Origin: Bact-08 sp964533215
Lineage (GTDB): Bacteria > Bacteroidota > Bacteroidia > Bacteroidales > UBA932
NCBI GenBank assembly: GCA_964533215.1
Contig: CAZHLJ010000001.1
Location: forward strand, 1,054,001-1,118,000
Length of the DNA stretch: 64,000 nucleotides
Reading direction: 5' to 3'
Positions 1 to 9,301 of this stretch are shown here, piece by piece (the first letter of the stretch is position 1; the number at the start of each line of letters is the position of its first letter). The position numbers and the translations under genes were made by a program. The notes beneath the pieces were generated by a model that had not been told where the DNA came from, ran no database searches, and worked only from the letters and a program-made list of their open reading frames with translations.

Positions 1-61
1 GCAGGTTCGTTGTGAGATTTCTGCCTATAAAGCCCGTTCCTCCAAAGATTATGATATTCAT
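1..61 (-). CDS. NAD-dependent epimerase/dehydratase (SDR family), N-terminal fragment running off the window
   Basis: Only the first 20 codons are present; the gene continues past the left edge. The translation starts MNIIIFGGTGFIGRN, a beta strand followed by the Rossmann dinucleotide-binding motif GxxGxxG (residues 7-13) typical of extended SDR epimerases and of the YfcH/TIGR01777-type group. The start ATG lies 15 nt after the kdpE stop on the same strand, so it is probably cotranscribed with the kdp regulators, although no link to potassium is known. The substrate cannot be told from this piece. Confidence 0.72.
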   Translation of the reverse strand, partial: MNIIIFGGTGFIGRNLTTNL

Positions 62-76
62 TGTAGTTGTATTTTG

Positions 77-760
77 TTAATTTCCAAAACGATATCCAAT
101 TCCGGATTCAGTATTCAGAAGCTTTGGGCTGGAGGGGTTGTCTTCTACCTTTTTACGTAGCTGTGCTATAAAAACTCTTAAGTATTGGGTTTGCTCTATG
201 TAACCCATGCCCCAGACCTCTTTTAAAATATATTGGTGAGTCAAGACTCTTCCCTCATTTATTGCTAATAAGGACAATAATGAAAATTCGGTTGATGTAA
301 GTTTTATAATTTCGTTATTCTTGCGTGCAATGTGGTTTGTCAAGTCAATCGTCAATGAGCCGAATTCCAGGATTGTTTTTTCCTGGCCCTTGCTTTGCCT
401 GATGGCAACCCGGATTCTGGCTAATAGCTCTCCTGTTCTGAACGGTTTGGTAAGGTAATCATTTGCCCCGCAATCCAAGGCTTTTATTATCTCATCCTCA
501 GAATTACGAACAGAAAGAATTATTATTGGTTTGAGATACCACTCTCTAAGCCTTTTAAGTACAACTAGCCCATCTGTGTCAGGTAATCCTAAATCAAGAA
601 TTATCAAGCCTGGGGCTCGTGTTGAGGCCATAGTCAAACCATCTTTGCCATTTGAAGCCTCAATGATTTTATATCCATTGGCAGAAAGAGTTATTTCCAA
701 CAAACGGCGTATCTGTTCCTCGTCGTCGATAATTAATATTATATCATTTAATTGAGTCAT
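77..760 (-). CDS. kdpE: KdpE, response regulator of potassium uptake operon
   Basis: OmpR/PhoB-type response regulator of 227 residues, the usual length. The receiver domain (about residues 6-118) has the acidic pair D12-D13, the phosphoacceptor D56 in LDLGLPD, the switch residue S83 and the conserved K105 in TKPF. The C-terminal winged helix (about 128-225) ends in the typical GIGYRF. It should bind DNA and activate kdp genes after phosphotransfer from KdpD. Its ATG overlaps the kdpD stop by 4 nt (ATGA), so translation is coupled. Family assignment comes mainly from the contiguous kdpFABCD genes. Confidence 0.93.
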   Translation of the reverse strand: MTQLNDIILIIDDEEQIRRLLEITLSANGYKIIEASNGKDGLTMASTRAPGLIILDLGLPDTDGLVVLKRLREWYLKPIIILSVRNSEDEIIKALDCGANDYLTKPFRTGELLARIRVAIRQSKGQEKTILEFGSLTIDLTNHIARKNNEIIKLTSTEFSLLSLLAINEGRVLTHQYILKEVWGMGYIEQTQYLRVFIAQLRKKVEDNPSSPKLLNTESGIGYRFGN

Positions 761-3444
761 TTTTCCGAGGGCTTGTCAATTTCATTTAATCCAGCAACCT
801 TTACGGGAATTTTAATTGTAAAGATGGCACCACCGTTTTTGCGGTTCTTTGCACAAATTGTACCTTCATGAGCTTCAATAAACCCTTTCGCAATTGAAAG
901 TCCAAGGCCTGTACCTCCAAACCTGGCATCTTTTCCACGATAGAACTTGTTGAATACCGAGGTCATATCTGACGATGGGAAACCACAACCTCTGTCCATA
1001 ATCTGCATTGTAAGGAAGCCTTGGTCATAAAAGATCTTTAATCTTATGCTGGAATCCTGTGGCGCATTTTGAGTTGCGTTAAGTACAAGGTTGTGAAGCA
1101 CTTGTTCGATAAGCCCAAAATCCAGCTGAACCAGTGGGGTCTCTTCCGGAATCACTACTGAAAATTTGAATTTATGCAGTTCTTGTTTTAGGGAACTTGC
1201 CACTTTATTTGCAAGATCGTGTACGTCACACCAGTCTAGTCTTGGTGTGATATGTCCGGATTCAAGACGAGACATATTCAGCAAATTTTCGATAAGGCGG
1301 TTTAACCGTATAGATGCGGTGTTGATTTCCTGATAGAGTTTTTCTTGTGTCTCGACAGGATATGTCTGCATGAGCAGTGTGTCAGTTGCACCCATTATTG
1401 TTGCTACCGGAATCCTGAGCTCATGCGATATTGAGTTGAACAATGTCTTGTAGAGCTTATCCGATTCATTAAGCAGATAGGCCTGCTTTGCCATATTCCG
1501 TAAATACTCGCGTTCAAATTTCCCAGATATCTGGGAAATGAATGCTTCCCAAAATTGCTCTTCATCCCTCGTAAATATCTTTTTTTGCTTTATTGCAATG
1601 ACTCCTAAATTCATCAGATTGCCTTTAAGAGGATAAAATGTGAAATTTGAAGAGGGTAGGGTGTCTGTATGTCTTCCTGCTTTAGTTGTATGTTGGAATG
1701 TCCATGAGGCAACACTTATATCATTGCGGGTAAAGTTTGAATCACTATTGCTGGAATTGTTTTCTTCCAAGTGGTTTGACTCGTTTTTGAGTAATATCCG
1801 ACTTTCAAGGTTAAAATACTTCCTAATGTCGTTGACAGAAATGGTTATAACCTCATCTATTCCCATCGCTGTTGAAAGTTCCTGTGTAAGCTGATAAAGA
1901 GCATCGGTACGTTCTTCCCGGATTCTTATGTTCCTCTCCTGTTTACGTATCCTGGAGGTCAGAACCCCGTTTAGCAGTGCTATTATAAAAAACATTATCA
2001 GCATAAGCATATCTTCAGGACGATCAACGTGCAACGTATATGGGGGAGGAATGAAAAAATAATCCCAAGTGACAGCACTTAATGCGGCAGAGATAAGAAT
2101 AGGTCCAGTTCCATAGAAAAATGCAAGTATTGCTACGATAAACAATAATGCAAAAGACACTACCTGATATCCTATGAATCCTTTAAAAAAGAAGAATATG
2201 ACAGAAGTAAGTATGACGACAAGAGATGATATAAGGTATTGCCTGATATTTGATGAAAAGAATGGTAATGGAATCTTTCTCCGGAATTTTTCTTTGGAAA
2301 TGTTGTCTGAACCAAGTATGTAGACATCTATGTTACCACTATATCGGATAAGTCTGTTGACAAAATTCCCCAAACGTATAAGAGTTAGTAGATTGCGAAC
2401 GCGGGGCTTGCCTATGATTATATGTGTGCTGTTCTCCTTCTGCGCAAAATCCACAATTGCTTTTACAATGTCATTACTAGTCACAATGCGGAACTTGATT
2501 CCAAGTTGCTTGGAAAGATTTATATTCTTGTCCAATTGTTCCCTCTCCTTTGGAGCAAGCTCTCTAGATGTCTCTACATAAACAGCCTGCAGGTCGCCAC
2601 CCATGGCGTAGGAGAGATTTTTGGCCCATCTGAGTAATTTTGCCGACTGCATTGTGTAGCTTACTGCAACCAGCAAATGTAACCCTGATTTCCAAGGCCC
2701 TTTGATACGTTTCAGCTGCATGTAGTCCTGTAACTGCTTGTCGACCCTGTCTGCAACAATGCGTAAGGCCATTTCACGCAATGCAGTAATGTTTCCTTTA
2801 CGGAAAAAATTCTCAATGGCCTCTTTCGAACGCTCACTTGTGTATACCTTACCTTCTGAGAGCCTTTGCAAAAGCTCATCAGGTGTCAGGTCTACCAACT
2901 CAACCTCATCTGCATTTTCGAAAATTTCATCCGGAATGGTTTCCCTCACGATTACCCCTGTAATCTGTGCAACCGTATCTGAACGACTTTCAAGATGCTG
3001 AACGTTTACTGTTGTATATACACTTATGCCATTATTCAGAAGCTCAATGACATCCTGAAATCTTTTAAGGTGACGGCATCCTGGGGCATTGGTATGTGCA
3101 AGTTCATCAACAAGTACAATCTGTGGATTCCTGGCAATGATAGAGTCAAGGTCCATCTCTTGTACTTTTGTCGATTTGTATTCGTACTCCTTTCTGGGAA
3201 TTAATTCAAAGCCTTTTAACAGTAGCGCTGTTTCCTTTCTGTTGTGAGTCTCTATGTATCCTATTATAATATCATTACCCTTCTGTTTCTCTGCCTGTGC
3301 CGTTTGAAGCATGGTATAGGTCTTGCCGACGCCGGCACACATGCCGAAGAATATTTTCAGCTTGCCGCGTTTGCTTTTCTCTTCTTCAAGTTTCAAAGAG
3401 GCTAAAAGCTCATCAGGATTGGGTCTGTTATCAATTGAATCCAT
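757..3444 (-). CDS. kdpD: KdpD, turgor/K+ sensor histidine kinase
   Basis: Full-length 895-residue KdpD. Domain order: N-terminal KdpD sensor domain with Walker A GMCAGVGKT (about residues 34-42), a universal-stress-protein-like domain (about 250-375), four closely spaced membrane helices (DUF4118, about 400-500), a GAF-like stretch, HisKA with SISHELR (phospho-acceptor H674) and an HATPase domain with GTGLGLSIAKG. It senses K+ limitation or ionic stress at the inner membrane and phosphorylates KdpE. It follows kdpC by 13 nt and overlaps kdpE by 4 nt, the standard kdpDE arrangement. Confidence 0.95.
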   Translation of the reverse strand: MDSIDNRPNPDELLASLKLEEEKSKRGKLKIFFGMCAGVGKTYTMLQTAQAEKQKGNDIIIGYIETHNRKETALLLKGFELIPRKEYEYKSTKVQEMDLDSIIARNPQIVLVDELAHTNAPGCRHLKRFQDVIELLNNGISVYTTVNVQHLESRSDTVAQITGVIVRETIPDEIFENADEVELVDLTPDELLQRLSEGKVYTSERSKEAIENFFRKGNITALREMALRIVADRVDKQLQDYMQLKRIKGPWKSGLHLLVAVSYTMQSAKLLRWAKNLSYAMGGDLQAVYVETSRELAPKEREQLDKNINLSKQLGIKFRIVTSNDIVKAIVDFAQKENSTHIIIGKPRVRNLLTLIRLGNFVNRLIRYSGNIDVYILGSDNISKEKFRRKIPLPFFSSNIRQYLISSLVVILTSVIFFFFKGFIGYQVVSFALLFIVAILAFFYGTGPILISAALSAVTWDYFFIPPPYTLHVDRPEDMLMLIMFFIIALLNGVLTSRIRKQERNIRIREERTDALYQLTQELSTAMGIDEVITISVNDIRKYFNLESRILLKNESNHLEENNSSNSDSNFTRNDISVASWTFQHTTKAGRHTDTLPSSNFTFYPLKGNLMNLGVIAIKQKKIFTRDEEQFWEAFISQISGKFEREYLRNMAKQAYLLNESDKLYKTLFNSISHELRIPVATIMGATDTLLMQTYPVETQEKLYQEINTASIRLNRLIENLLNMSRLESGHITPRLDWCDVHDLANKVASSLKQELHKFKFSVVIPEETPLVQLDFGLIEQVLHNLVLNATQNAPQDSSIRLKIFYDQGFLTMQIMDRGCGFPSSDMTSVFNKFYRGKDARFGGTGLGLSIAKGFIEAHEGTICAKNRKNGGAIFTIKIPVKVAGLNEIDKPSEK

Positions 3445-3457
3445 TTCAATGTTAAAG

Positions 3458-4054
3458 TTATATCTTTTTTTCTGTTTTATTCAAGCTGATTTGGTCAATT
3501 TCAAGGTTTAAAACTAATACGTTTATACGTTTTTCACCTAGAAAGGAAAATTGAGGATTCTCGGTGTTTTTTATAATGCATTCCATCAATTTTTTTCTCT
3601 GGCCACTATTGAAATTGCGTGCGTCAGCAATTCTGTCTGCTTGTAAGAATGCCGCCACGGGTGAGATATGTGGGTCAATTCCGCTTGCTGAGGCAAATAG
3701 CATTTCGGAAGGAACCTGATAAGAACTATCCAAATGGTTGAACTCTATAAATTGTTTTCTGTTTTGATAAACCTGATTTTTCAATTTGATATTCGTCAAG
3801 CCATAATTAGAACCCCCTGACGGTAGTGGATTATATGAGATTGCAGATGGTCGGGAAGAAAAGTAGATTGTGCTGTCGAACTTCTGGCCAATCAGCTTGC
3901 TGCCGATGATTATGTTATCTCTTACAATCAGACTGCCATTTGCTTTTGATGGGAAAACCAGTTGTGCAATGCCTGTGACTATTAGTGGGTAAATTATCCC
4001 TGTCAGGATTGTAAGGAAGAGAAATATCTTTAAAGAGATGACAAGTGTTTTCAT
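3458..4054 (-). CDS. kdpC: KdpC, potassium-transporting ATPase subunit C
   Basis: The KdpC subunit (198 aa from the chosen start) is a single-pass membrane protein that stabilises the KdpFABC complex and helps ATP binding. One N-terminal transmembrane segment (about residues 5-26) is followed by a periplasmic domain with the family signatures YFSSRPSA, GGSNYG and ASGIDPHISP. An in-frame ATG 30 nt upstream exists, but it would overlap kdpB by 22 nt; the ATG at 4054 gives MKTLVIS, matches the usual KdpC N-terminus, and lies 7 nt after the kdpB stop with an A-rich AAAAAAGAT spacer. Confidence 0.92.
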   Translation of the reverse strand: MKTLVISLKIFLFLTILTGIIYPLIVTGIAQLVFPSKANGSLIVRDNIIIGSKLIGQKFDSTIYFSSRPSAISYNPLPSGGSNYGLTNIKLKNQVYQNRKQFIEFNHLDSSYQVPSEMLFASASGIDPHISPVAAFLQADRIADARNFNSGQRKKLMECIIKNTENPQFSFLGEKRINVLVLNLEIDQISLNKTEKKI

Positions 4055-4061
4055 ATCTTTT

Positions 4062-6140
4062 TTACAGATTAATGAGTAAATCAATAAGCTTTATGCCAAT
4101 AAATGGGGCAATTATTCCTCCTAATCCAAAAATCAGGAGGTTTCTTGATAAAGCTGCATTTCCAGAGACGGGTCGGTAACGTACACCCCTTAGTGCCAAA
4201 GGAACCAATAGCAAAATAATAATAGCGTTGAAGATAACAGCACTCAATATTGCACTCTGTGGCGAACCAAGATTCATTACGTTCAATGCTGAGAGTGGTC
4301 CGATACCGTTTTTGCCCGAATAGAGAGAGAGAGTTATTGCAGGAATAATTGCAAAATATTTTGCCACATCGTTTGCAATACTAAATGTTGTCAATGCTCC
4401 TCGTGTCATCAGCAGTTGTTTTCCTACTTCAACCACCTCTATCAGCTTTGTTGGGTTGCTGTCCAGATCAACCATGTTTCCTGCTTCCCTGGCGGCCTGG
4501 GTACCTGAGTTCATAGCAATGCCTATGTCTGCCTGAGCTAGTGCCGGAGCATCATTTGTGCCATCACCTATCATGCCTACAAGATGTCCTACTGATTGCT
4601 CTTCCCTTATACGGCGTAATTTGTCTTCAGGTCTGGCCTCCGCCATAAAATCGTCAACCCCTGCTTCCGCTGCTATTGCAGCGGCAGTTAATGGATTATC
4701 ACCTGTAATCATTACAGTCCTTATGCCCATTTTCCTTAATTCGGAAAAGCGCTGCTTTATTCCTCCTTTCACTATATCCTTAAGATGAACTACTCCCAGA
4801 ACTTTCTTATCTTCTGCCACAACCAATGGAGTAGCTCCCTGCTGTGCCAGTTCTGATACTATATCCTGAATGCTTTGAGGGTAGAACCCATTGTTGCTCT
4901 CTATAAATTTGTGTATTGCATCTGACGATCCTTTGCGGATATGATGCATAGTGCCATCTTCTGCTGTGAAATCTATCCCACTCATTCTCGATTGTGCTGT
5001 AAATGGAACGAAATTAATATTTAGGTCATGAACCTCCCTTCCTCTAATATTGAACTTCTCTTTAGCAAGAACCACTATGGAACGACCTTCAGGAGTTTCG
5101 TCAGAAAGAGATGATAACTGGGCAGCATTGGCCAGTTCTTCTATTGTAACACCTTCTGCTGTTATGAAGTCTGTTGCCATTCTGTTGCCCAATGTTATAG
5201 TCCCGGTCTTGTCAAGCAACAGGACATCTACATCACCGGCTGCCTCTATGGCACGTCCGCTTGTGGCGATTACGTTTCGCTGTATAAGCCTGTCCATTCC
5301 GCTTATTCCAATGGCGTTGAGCAAGCCTCCTATGGTTGTAGGAATAAGGCATACCAACAGGGCTATAAGCACAGGAAGAGTAAGGCTCTGAGATAAAGGC
5401 AATCCTGAGGCAGAAAGACTATAATTGAAGAATGCGGGAAGTGTGGCAACAGCTAACAGGAATATTATCGATAGTCCGGATAATAGGATTGACAGAGCTA
5501 TTTCATTAGGTGTTTTCTGGCGTTTTGCTCCTTCTACTAATGCTATCATTCGGTCAATAAATGTGTTGCCTGATTCGATTGTTATACGTATCATAATCCT
5601 GTCGCTGATAACCATAGTTCCACCAGTTACAGCAGATCGGTCTCCACCGCTTTCGCGTATGACAGGAGCCGACTCTCCGGTTATGGCAGATTCGTCTACA
5701 CTGGCAACTCCATCAATTACTTCACCATCGGAGGGAATCACGTCTCCAGCCTCGCAAATGACAACATCTCCCTTCCTGAGCTCTGTTGCAAAGACAGAAA
5801 CTTCATTCTTGCCAACCATTTTACGGGCTTTGGTCTGAGTACGGTTTTTGCGAAGGTTCTCTGCCTGAGCCTTTCCTCTTCCCTCCGCAATTGCCTCTGA
5901 GAAATTGGCAAAAAACACTGTTACCCAAAGCCATAGAGCTATTTGTAAGTTGAAGGAAGAGAAGTGTCCTGAAATTATGTCAGCAAGAACTACGATTGTT
6001 GTAAGAACCGATCCAATGGCAACAATGAATATTACAGGGTTTTTAACAAGCTTGGCCGGGTTGAACTTAATCACGCTCTCCTTTGCAGCCTGTATAAGTA
6101 CTTTCTTGTTGAATATACTATTATTGGTTTTTTTATTCAT
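4062..6140 (-). CDS. kdpB: KdpB, catalytic P-type ATPase subunit
   Basis: The 692-residue catalytic subunit hydrolyses ATP to drive K+ import through KdpA. Visible P-type ATPase motifs: TGES in the actuator domain (ITGESAPV, about 155), the phosphorylation site DKTGTIT (D310), the nucleotide-binding region with KGSSDAI, and the hinge GDGTNDAPALAQAD. Hydrophobic segments sit at about 35-90, 215-285 and 585-690, as expected of the type IA group. It is 11 nt downstream of kdpA and directly precedes kdpC. No motif is missing, so it should be active. Confidence 0.97.
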   Translation of the reverse strand: MNKKTNNSIFNKKVLIQAAKESVIKFNPAKLVKNPVIFIVAIGSVLTTIVVLADIISGHFSSFNLQIALWLWVTVFFANFSEAIAEGRGKAQAENLRKNRTQTKARKMVGKNEVSVFATELRKGDVVICEAGDVIPSDGEVIDGVASVDESAITGESAPVIRESGGDRSAVTGGTMVISDRIMIRITIESGNTFIDRMIALVEGAKRQKTPNEIALSILLSGLSIIFLLAVATLPAFFNYSLSASGLPLSQSLTLPVLIALLVCLIPTTIGGLLNAIGISGMDRLIQRNVIATSGRAIEAAGDVDVLLLDKTGTITLGNRMATDFITAEGVTIEELANAAQLSSLSDETPEGRSIVVLAKEKFNIRGREVHDLNINFVPFTAQSRMSGIDFTAEDGTMHHIRKGSSDAIHKFIESNNGFYPQSIQDIVSELAQQGATPLVVAEDKKVLGVVHLKDIVKGGIKQRFSELRKMGIRTVMITGDNPLTAAAIAAEAGVDDFMAEARPEDKLRRIREEQSVGHLVGMIGDGTNDAPALAQADIGIAMNSGTQAAREAGNMVDLDSNPTKLIEVVEVGKQLLMTRGALTTFSIANDVAKYFAIIPAITLSLYSGKNGIGPLSALNVMNLGSPQSAILSAVIFNAIIILLLVPLALRGVRYRPVSGNAALSRNLLIFGLGGIIAPFIGIKLIDLLINL

Positions 6141-6151
6141 CTTATTGAAAT

Positions 6152-7843
6152 TTAAAAAGATACTCCACTATTCATTAGTAAATGCTCGACTACAGGTCCG
6201 AGTGATAAGGCTGGGAAATGAGTAAGACCGCCAATAATTATGATAACAGCAATGAGCAGGCCGATAAACAATCCGTTGTCGGTGCGGAATGTGCCTGTAG
6301 AGACAGGTGCAATTTTCTTTTTGGACATATTGCCGGCTATTGCCATAACAGGAATAATTACCCCAAACCTTCCTATGAGCATTCCAATGCTCAATGTTAT
6401 ATTGTAAAACAATGTGTTTGCGTTTAGCCCGGCAAAGGCACTTCCATTATTTCCTGCGGCAGAACTGAAAGCGTAAAGAATCTCTGACAGGCCATGTGGA
6501 CCTGAATTATTCAAGCTTGAAAGTCCAACCTCACCTACAGAAGCCCATGCGGAAAAAAACAGAATAATGATGTTTGGAGCAAGGACAGCAATAATTGCCA
6601 TTTGCACTTCAAATGCATCGATTTTTTTTCCAAGATATTCTGGGGTACGACCAACCATTAGCCCGGCGATGAAAACAGTAAGGATAATAAATATTACCAT
6701 TCCATATAAACCTGATCCTACCCCTCCGAAGATAACCTCGCCGAGCATGAGATTGATCATCGGTATCATTCCTGCTATTGGGGAAAGAGTGTCGTGTAAT
6801 GCTATCACGGATCCATTTGACGCTGCAGTGGTGGATGTTGCCCAAAGAATGCTGTTGGTTATCCCAAAGCGGGTCTCCTTACCTTCCATTAATGGCAGAT
6901 GTCCAAAGATGGGATTGGCAGAGTATTCTGCATAAAGGGCAAAAGCGAGCCCTGCTAACAATAGGAGAAGCATAGTGAAAAAAATCGTCCATCCATGACG
7001 TGTGGATCCAACCATTTTTCCGTATGTAAATGTCAGAGCTGCAGGGATAAGCAATAAGGATAGCATTTCAAGCAAGTTGCTGAATGGTGTCGGATTTTCA
7101 AAAGGGTGGGCGCTGTTTGCATTAAAAAAACCACCGCCGTTTGTTCCCAGTTGTTTTATTGCAACTTGCGATGCAACAGGGCCCATTGGAATAACCTGAC
7201 TATCTCCTTGTAATGTCTGAGCCGTTTCACAGGACTTGAAGTTTTGAACGGCCCCTTCACCTACAAGGGTAATAGATAGTAATAATGAAAGCGGTAATAG
7301 TACATATAGTGTCGCGCGTGTCAGATCTACCCAGAAATTACCAAGCTTGTCAGTTGTTTTTCTTGAAATACCCCTTATGAGTGCAAGCAAAACGGCAATT
7401 CCTGTTGCAGCACTAACAAAATTCTGTACAGTAAGTCCAATCATCTGTACAAAATGACTCAAGGTTGTTTCACCTGCATATCCCTGCCAATTTGTATTTG
7501 TCATGAAACTAACCGATGTGTTTATAGCTGAATGCCAAGATACATTTGGAAGATTTGCCGGGTTCAGGGGTAAATAAATTTGAAGAATTTGGATGAGAAA
7601 TACAAACACAAATCCGATAAAGTTGAATGCCAGCAGACAGAATAAATAAGATTTCCAGTTTGCATCATTATCGGGACTCACCTTGGTGAATTTGTACGTC
7701 AACTTTTCCAGCCATCCAAATACAGGTAGCATAAAGTGTCTCTTCCCAGTGAAAACCTTGTACATATAATTACCCAGGATGGGTGTAAGGCCAATAAGCA
7801 GGGAAAAAAAGAGTATTATCTGAAATACATCAAGTGCAGTCAT
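6152..7843 (-). CDS. kdpA: KdpA, potassium-binding channel subunit
   Basis: KdpA (563 aa) is the K+-selective channel-like subunit of the Kdp complex in the inner membrane. The chain is very hydrophobic with about ten membrane helices and keeps the selectivity-filter-like loops of this family, for example SFMTNTNWQ, GTNGGGFFNANSAHP, ATSTTAASNGSV and SSAAGNNGSAF. Length fits the family. It begins 3 nt after the kdpF stop and is followed by kdpB at 8 nt spacing, so the structural genes form one transcription unit. Confidence 0.97.
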   Translation of the reverse strand: MTALDVFQIILFFSLLIGLTPILGNYMYKVFTGKRHFMLPVFGWLEKLTYKFTKVSPDNDANWKSYLFCLLAFNFIGFVFVFLIQILQIYLPLNPANLPNVSWHSAINTSVSFMTNTNWQGYAGETTLSHFVQMIGLTVQNFVSAATGIAVLLALIRGISRKTTDKLGNFWVDLTRATLYVLLPLSLLLSITLVGEGAVQNFKSCETAQTLQGDSQVIPMGPVASQVAIKQLGTNGGGFFNANSAHPFENPTPFSNLLEMLSLLLIPAALTFTYGKMVGSTRHGWTIFFTMLLLLLAGLAFALYAEYSANPIFGHLPLMEGKETRFGITNSILWATSTTAASNGSVIALHDTLSPIAGMIPMINLMLGEVIFGGVGSGLYGMVIFIILTVFIAGLMVGRTPEYLGKKIDAFEVQMAIIAVLAPNIIILFFSAWASVGEVGLSSLNNSGPHGLSEILYAFSSAAGNNGSAFAGLNANTLFYNITLSIGMLIGRFGVIIPVMAIAGNMSKKKIAPVSTGTFRTDNGLFIGLLIAVIIIIGGLTHFPALSLGPVVEHLLMNSGVSF

Positions 7844-7846
7844 ATC

Positions 7847-7942
7847 TTAAAATTTTTCTGGTTTAACCAATGAATAGATAAGATATCCCAAAATAAGAAG
7901 AGCAATTGCAGCCCCTATTACTAGTAAAAAAGTAGAGTCCAT
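7847..7942 (-). CDS. kdpF: KdpF, 31-residue stabilising peptide of the Kdp complex
   Basis: A very short gene missed by length cutoffs. ATG at 7942 to TAA at 7847 encodes MDSTFLLVIGAAIALL followed by a second half ending SLVKPEKF: one transmembrane helix and a short cationic tail, the classic KdpF layout with the conserved KPEKF end. It lies 3 nt before kdpA, exactly where kdpF sits in kdpFABC operons. KdpF is a lipid-like stabiliser of KdpABC. No other frame here gives a plausible product. Confidence 0.88.
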   Translation of the reverse strand: MDSTFLLVIGAAIALLILGYLIYSLVKPEKF

Positions 7943-7946
7943 TTCA

Positions 7947-7971
7947 TATCGTTTTTGACGATACAAAATTA
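7947..7971 (-). promoter_or_regulatory. Putative kdp promoter (-7 box) with a leader inverted repeat
   Basis: Reading the minus strand, TAATTTTG at 7971-7964 fits the Bacteroidota -7 consensus TAnnTTTG and lies 21 nt before the kdpF ATG. Immediately downstream (7963-7947) is a perfect 6-bp inverted repeat, TATCGT and ACGATA around a 5-nt loop. It falls at the presumed transcription start and leader, so it could be an operator (for KdpE or another protein) or a 5' hairpin. A convincing -33 TTG is not visible. Confidence 0.45.
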
Positions 7972-8014
7972 TATCGGATTATATAAGTGTTTTATAAAGA
8001 TTGCCTTGTCAGGC

Positions 8015-8040
8015 ATAAAGATTTTATAAAAAATCTTTAT
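8015..8040 (-). terminator. AT-rich hairpin after the NADH dehydrogenase gene
   Basis: A perfect 11-bp inverted repeat (ATAAAGATTTT and AAAATCTTTAT) with a 4-nt loop starts 2 nt after the stop of the NADH dehydrogenase gene. Its low GC makes it a weak hairpin, but the position suits a terminator separating that gene from kdp. Confidence 0.45.
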
Positions 8041-8041
8041 T

Positions 8042-9301
8042 TTATAGATGTTTACTGTTTTTGTCCGGAACCAATATAAGTCTAAGCGAAGAGTCTTTTG
8101 TAATGTATGCCCAAGCCCAGTTTATGAAAATAATAAGTTTGTTTTTTACGCTCAATATTAGCATCAAATGGAGAAACATCCAGATACCCCAGGCAAGATA
8201 GCCCTTCAGCTTGAAGGATTTCAGGTCAACGACTGCTTTGTTGGTTCCTATAGTGGCCATTGCTCCTAAATCTCTGTACTCGTATTCAATGGTTTTTTTC
8301 CCTTGTATTATGTGCTTAAGGTTTTTTGCAAGTCTCTTGGCTTGGTTTATGGCTACATTGGCTACCTGTGGATGTCCTTTTGGATACAATGGGGTTTCCA
8401 TATAACAGATATCGCCTATTGCATATATGTTTTCAGAGCCTTGTACCTTGTTTGTACGGTCTACTTTTATCCTGTTGCCGAAAACAATGCTACCCTCAGG
8501 TAGCCCATTTATGGAATTAGCTGTAACACCCGCAGCCCAGATGACAGTCTTAGTCCTTATAGATTCTCCGTTGCTTAAAGATAAAACGGTTCCGTCATAG
8601 TTTTTAACAAAAGTCTCAGTCAAAATATTCACCCCCATTTTTCGAAGATATTTTTCGGAAGTATATTTTGATTTGTCGCTCATATTATTCAATGTGTGCT
8701 TGCTACCTTCAATAAGATAGATGTTGAACCTGGAAAAATCTATCTTTGGATAATCTCTGGGCAATACATGCTTTTTAATTTCGGCAAAGGCTCCTGACAG
8801 TTCAACGCCGGTAGCTCCTGCACCCACAATCACCAAATTCAGTAACTCCTCTTTTTTATCTTCAGGGGCAGAAATTACATCTTCGAAAATCTGCAGTATG
8901 TGATTTCGTATTGTTATGGCTTCATATGTCGATTTTAATGTGAGCGCATGTTTCTGAATCTCCTCGTTTCCAAAGAAATTTGTCCTGCAGCCCATTGCAA
9001 TTATCAGAATGTCATATCCGAACTCGCCTATGGTTGTTGAGACTGTATTCTGACTTGCATTTATGCCGGTGACTTCTGCGAGCCTTATCTGGATATTGGT
9101 TTTATTTCTGAAAATATATCTGATTGGGAAGGATATGGTGGAAGGTTCAATCTGAGAGGTAGCCACTTGATAGAACAATGGCTGGAACTGATGGTGATTA
9201 ACCTTGTCTATCAGTAAGATATCGAATAAATCCTCGTCAAGGTTTGTCGCAAGTTGCACTCCGGCAAAACCGGCACCAATTATAAGAATCTTTTGTTTCA
9301 T
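8042..9301 (-). CDS. Type II NADH dehydrogenase (NDH-2), FAD-dependent
   Basis: A 419-residue pyridine nucleotide-disulfide oxidoreductase. The N-terminal FAD-binding motif GAGFAGVQLA (residues 8-17), the NADH-binding GAGATGVELSG (about 162-172) and the late FAD motif YAIGDIC (about 293) are in the order seen in NDH-2. A hydrophobic C-terminal stretch (about 370-400) suits attachment to the inner membrane. It should pass electrons from NADH to quinone without pumping protons. Its start overlaps the stop of the upstream cytidylate-kinase-like gene by 4 nt (ATGA). Sulfide:quinone reductase is less likely because the catalytic cysteines are not evident. Confidence 0.88.
   Translation of the reverse strand: MKQKILIIGAGFAGVQLATNLDEDLFDILLIDKVNHHQFQPLFYQVATSQIEPSTISFPIRYIFRNKTNIQIRLAEVTGINASQNTVSTTIGEFGYDILIIAMGCRTNFFGNEEIQKHALTLKSTYEAITIRNHILQIFEDVISAPEDKKEELLNLVIVGAGATGVELSGAFAEIKKHVLPRDYPKIDFSRFNIYLIEGSKHTLNNMSDKSKYTSEKYLRKMGVNILTETFVKNYDGTVLSLSNGESIRTKTVIWAAGVTANSINGLPEGSIVFGNRIKVDRTNKVQGSENIYAIGDICYMETPLYPKGHPQVANVAINQAKRLAKNLKHIIQGKKTIEYEYRDLGAMATIGTNKAVVDLKSFKLKGYLAWGIWMFLHLMLILSVKNKLIIFINWAWAYITKDSSLRLILVPDKNSKHL

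Noticed and set aside
531..755. Open frame on the plus strand opposite kdpE
   Set aside because: Shadow of the kdpE coding sequence; no family features and no ribosome site.
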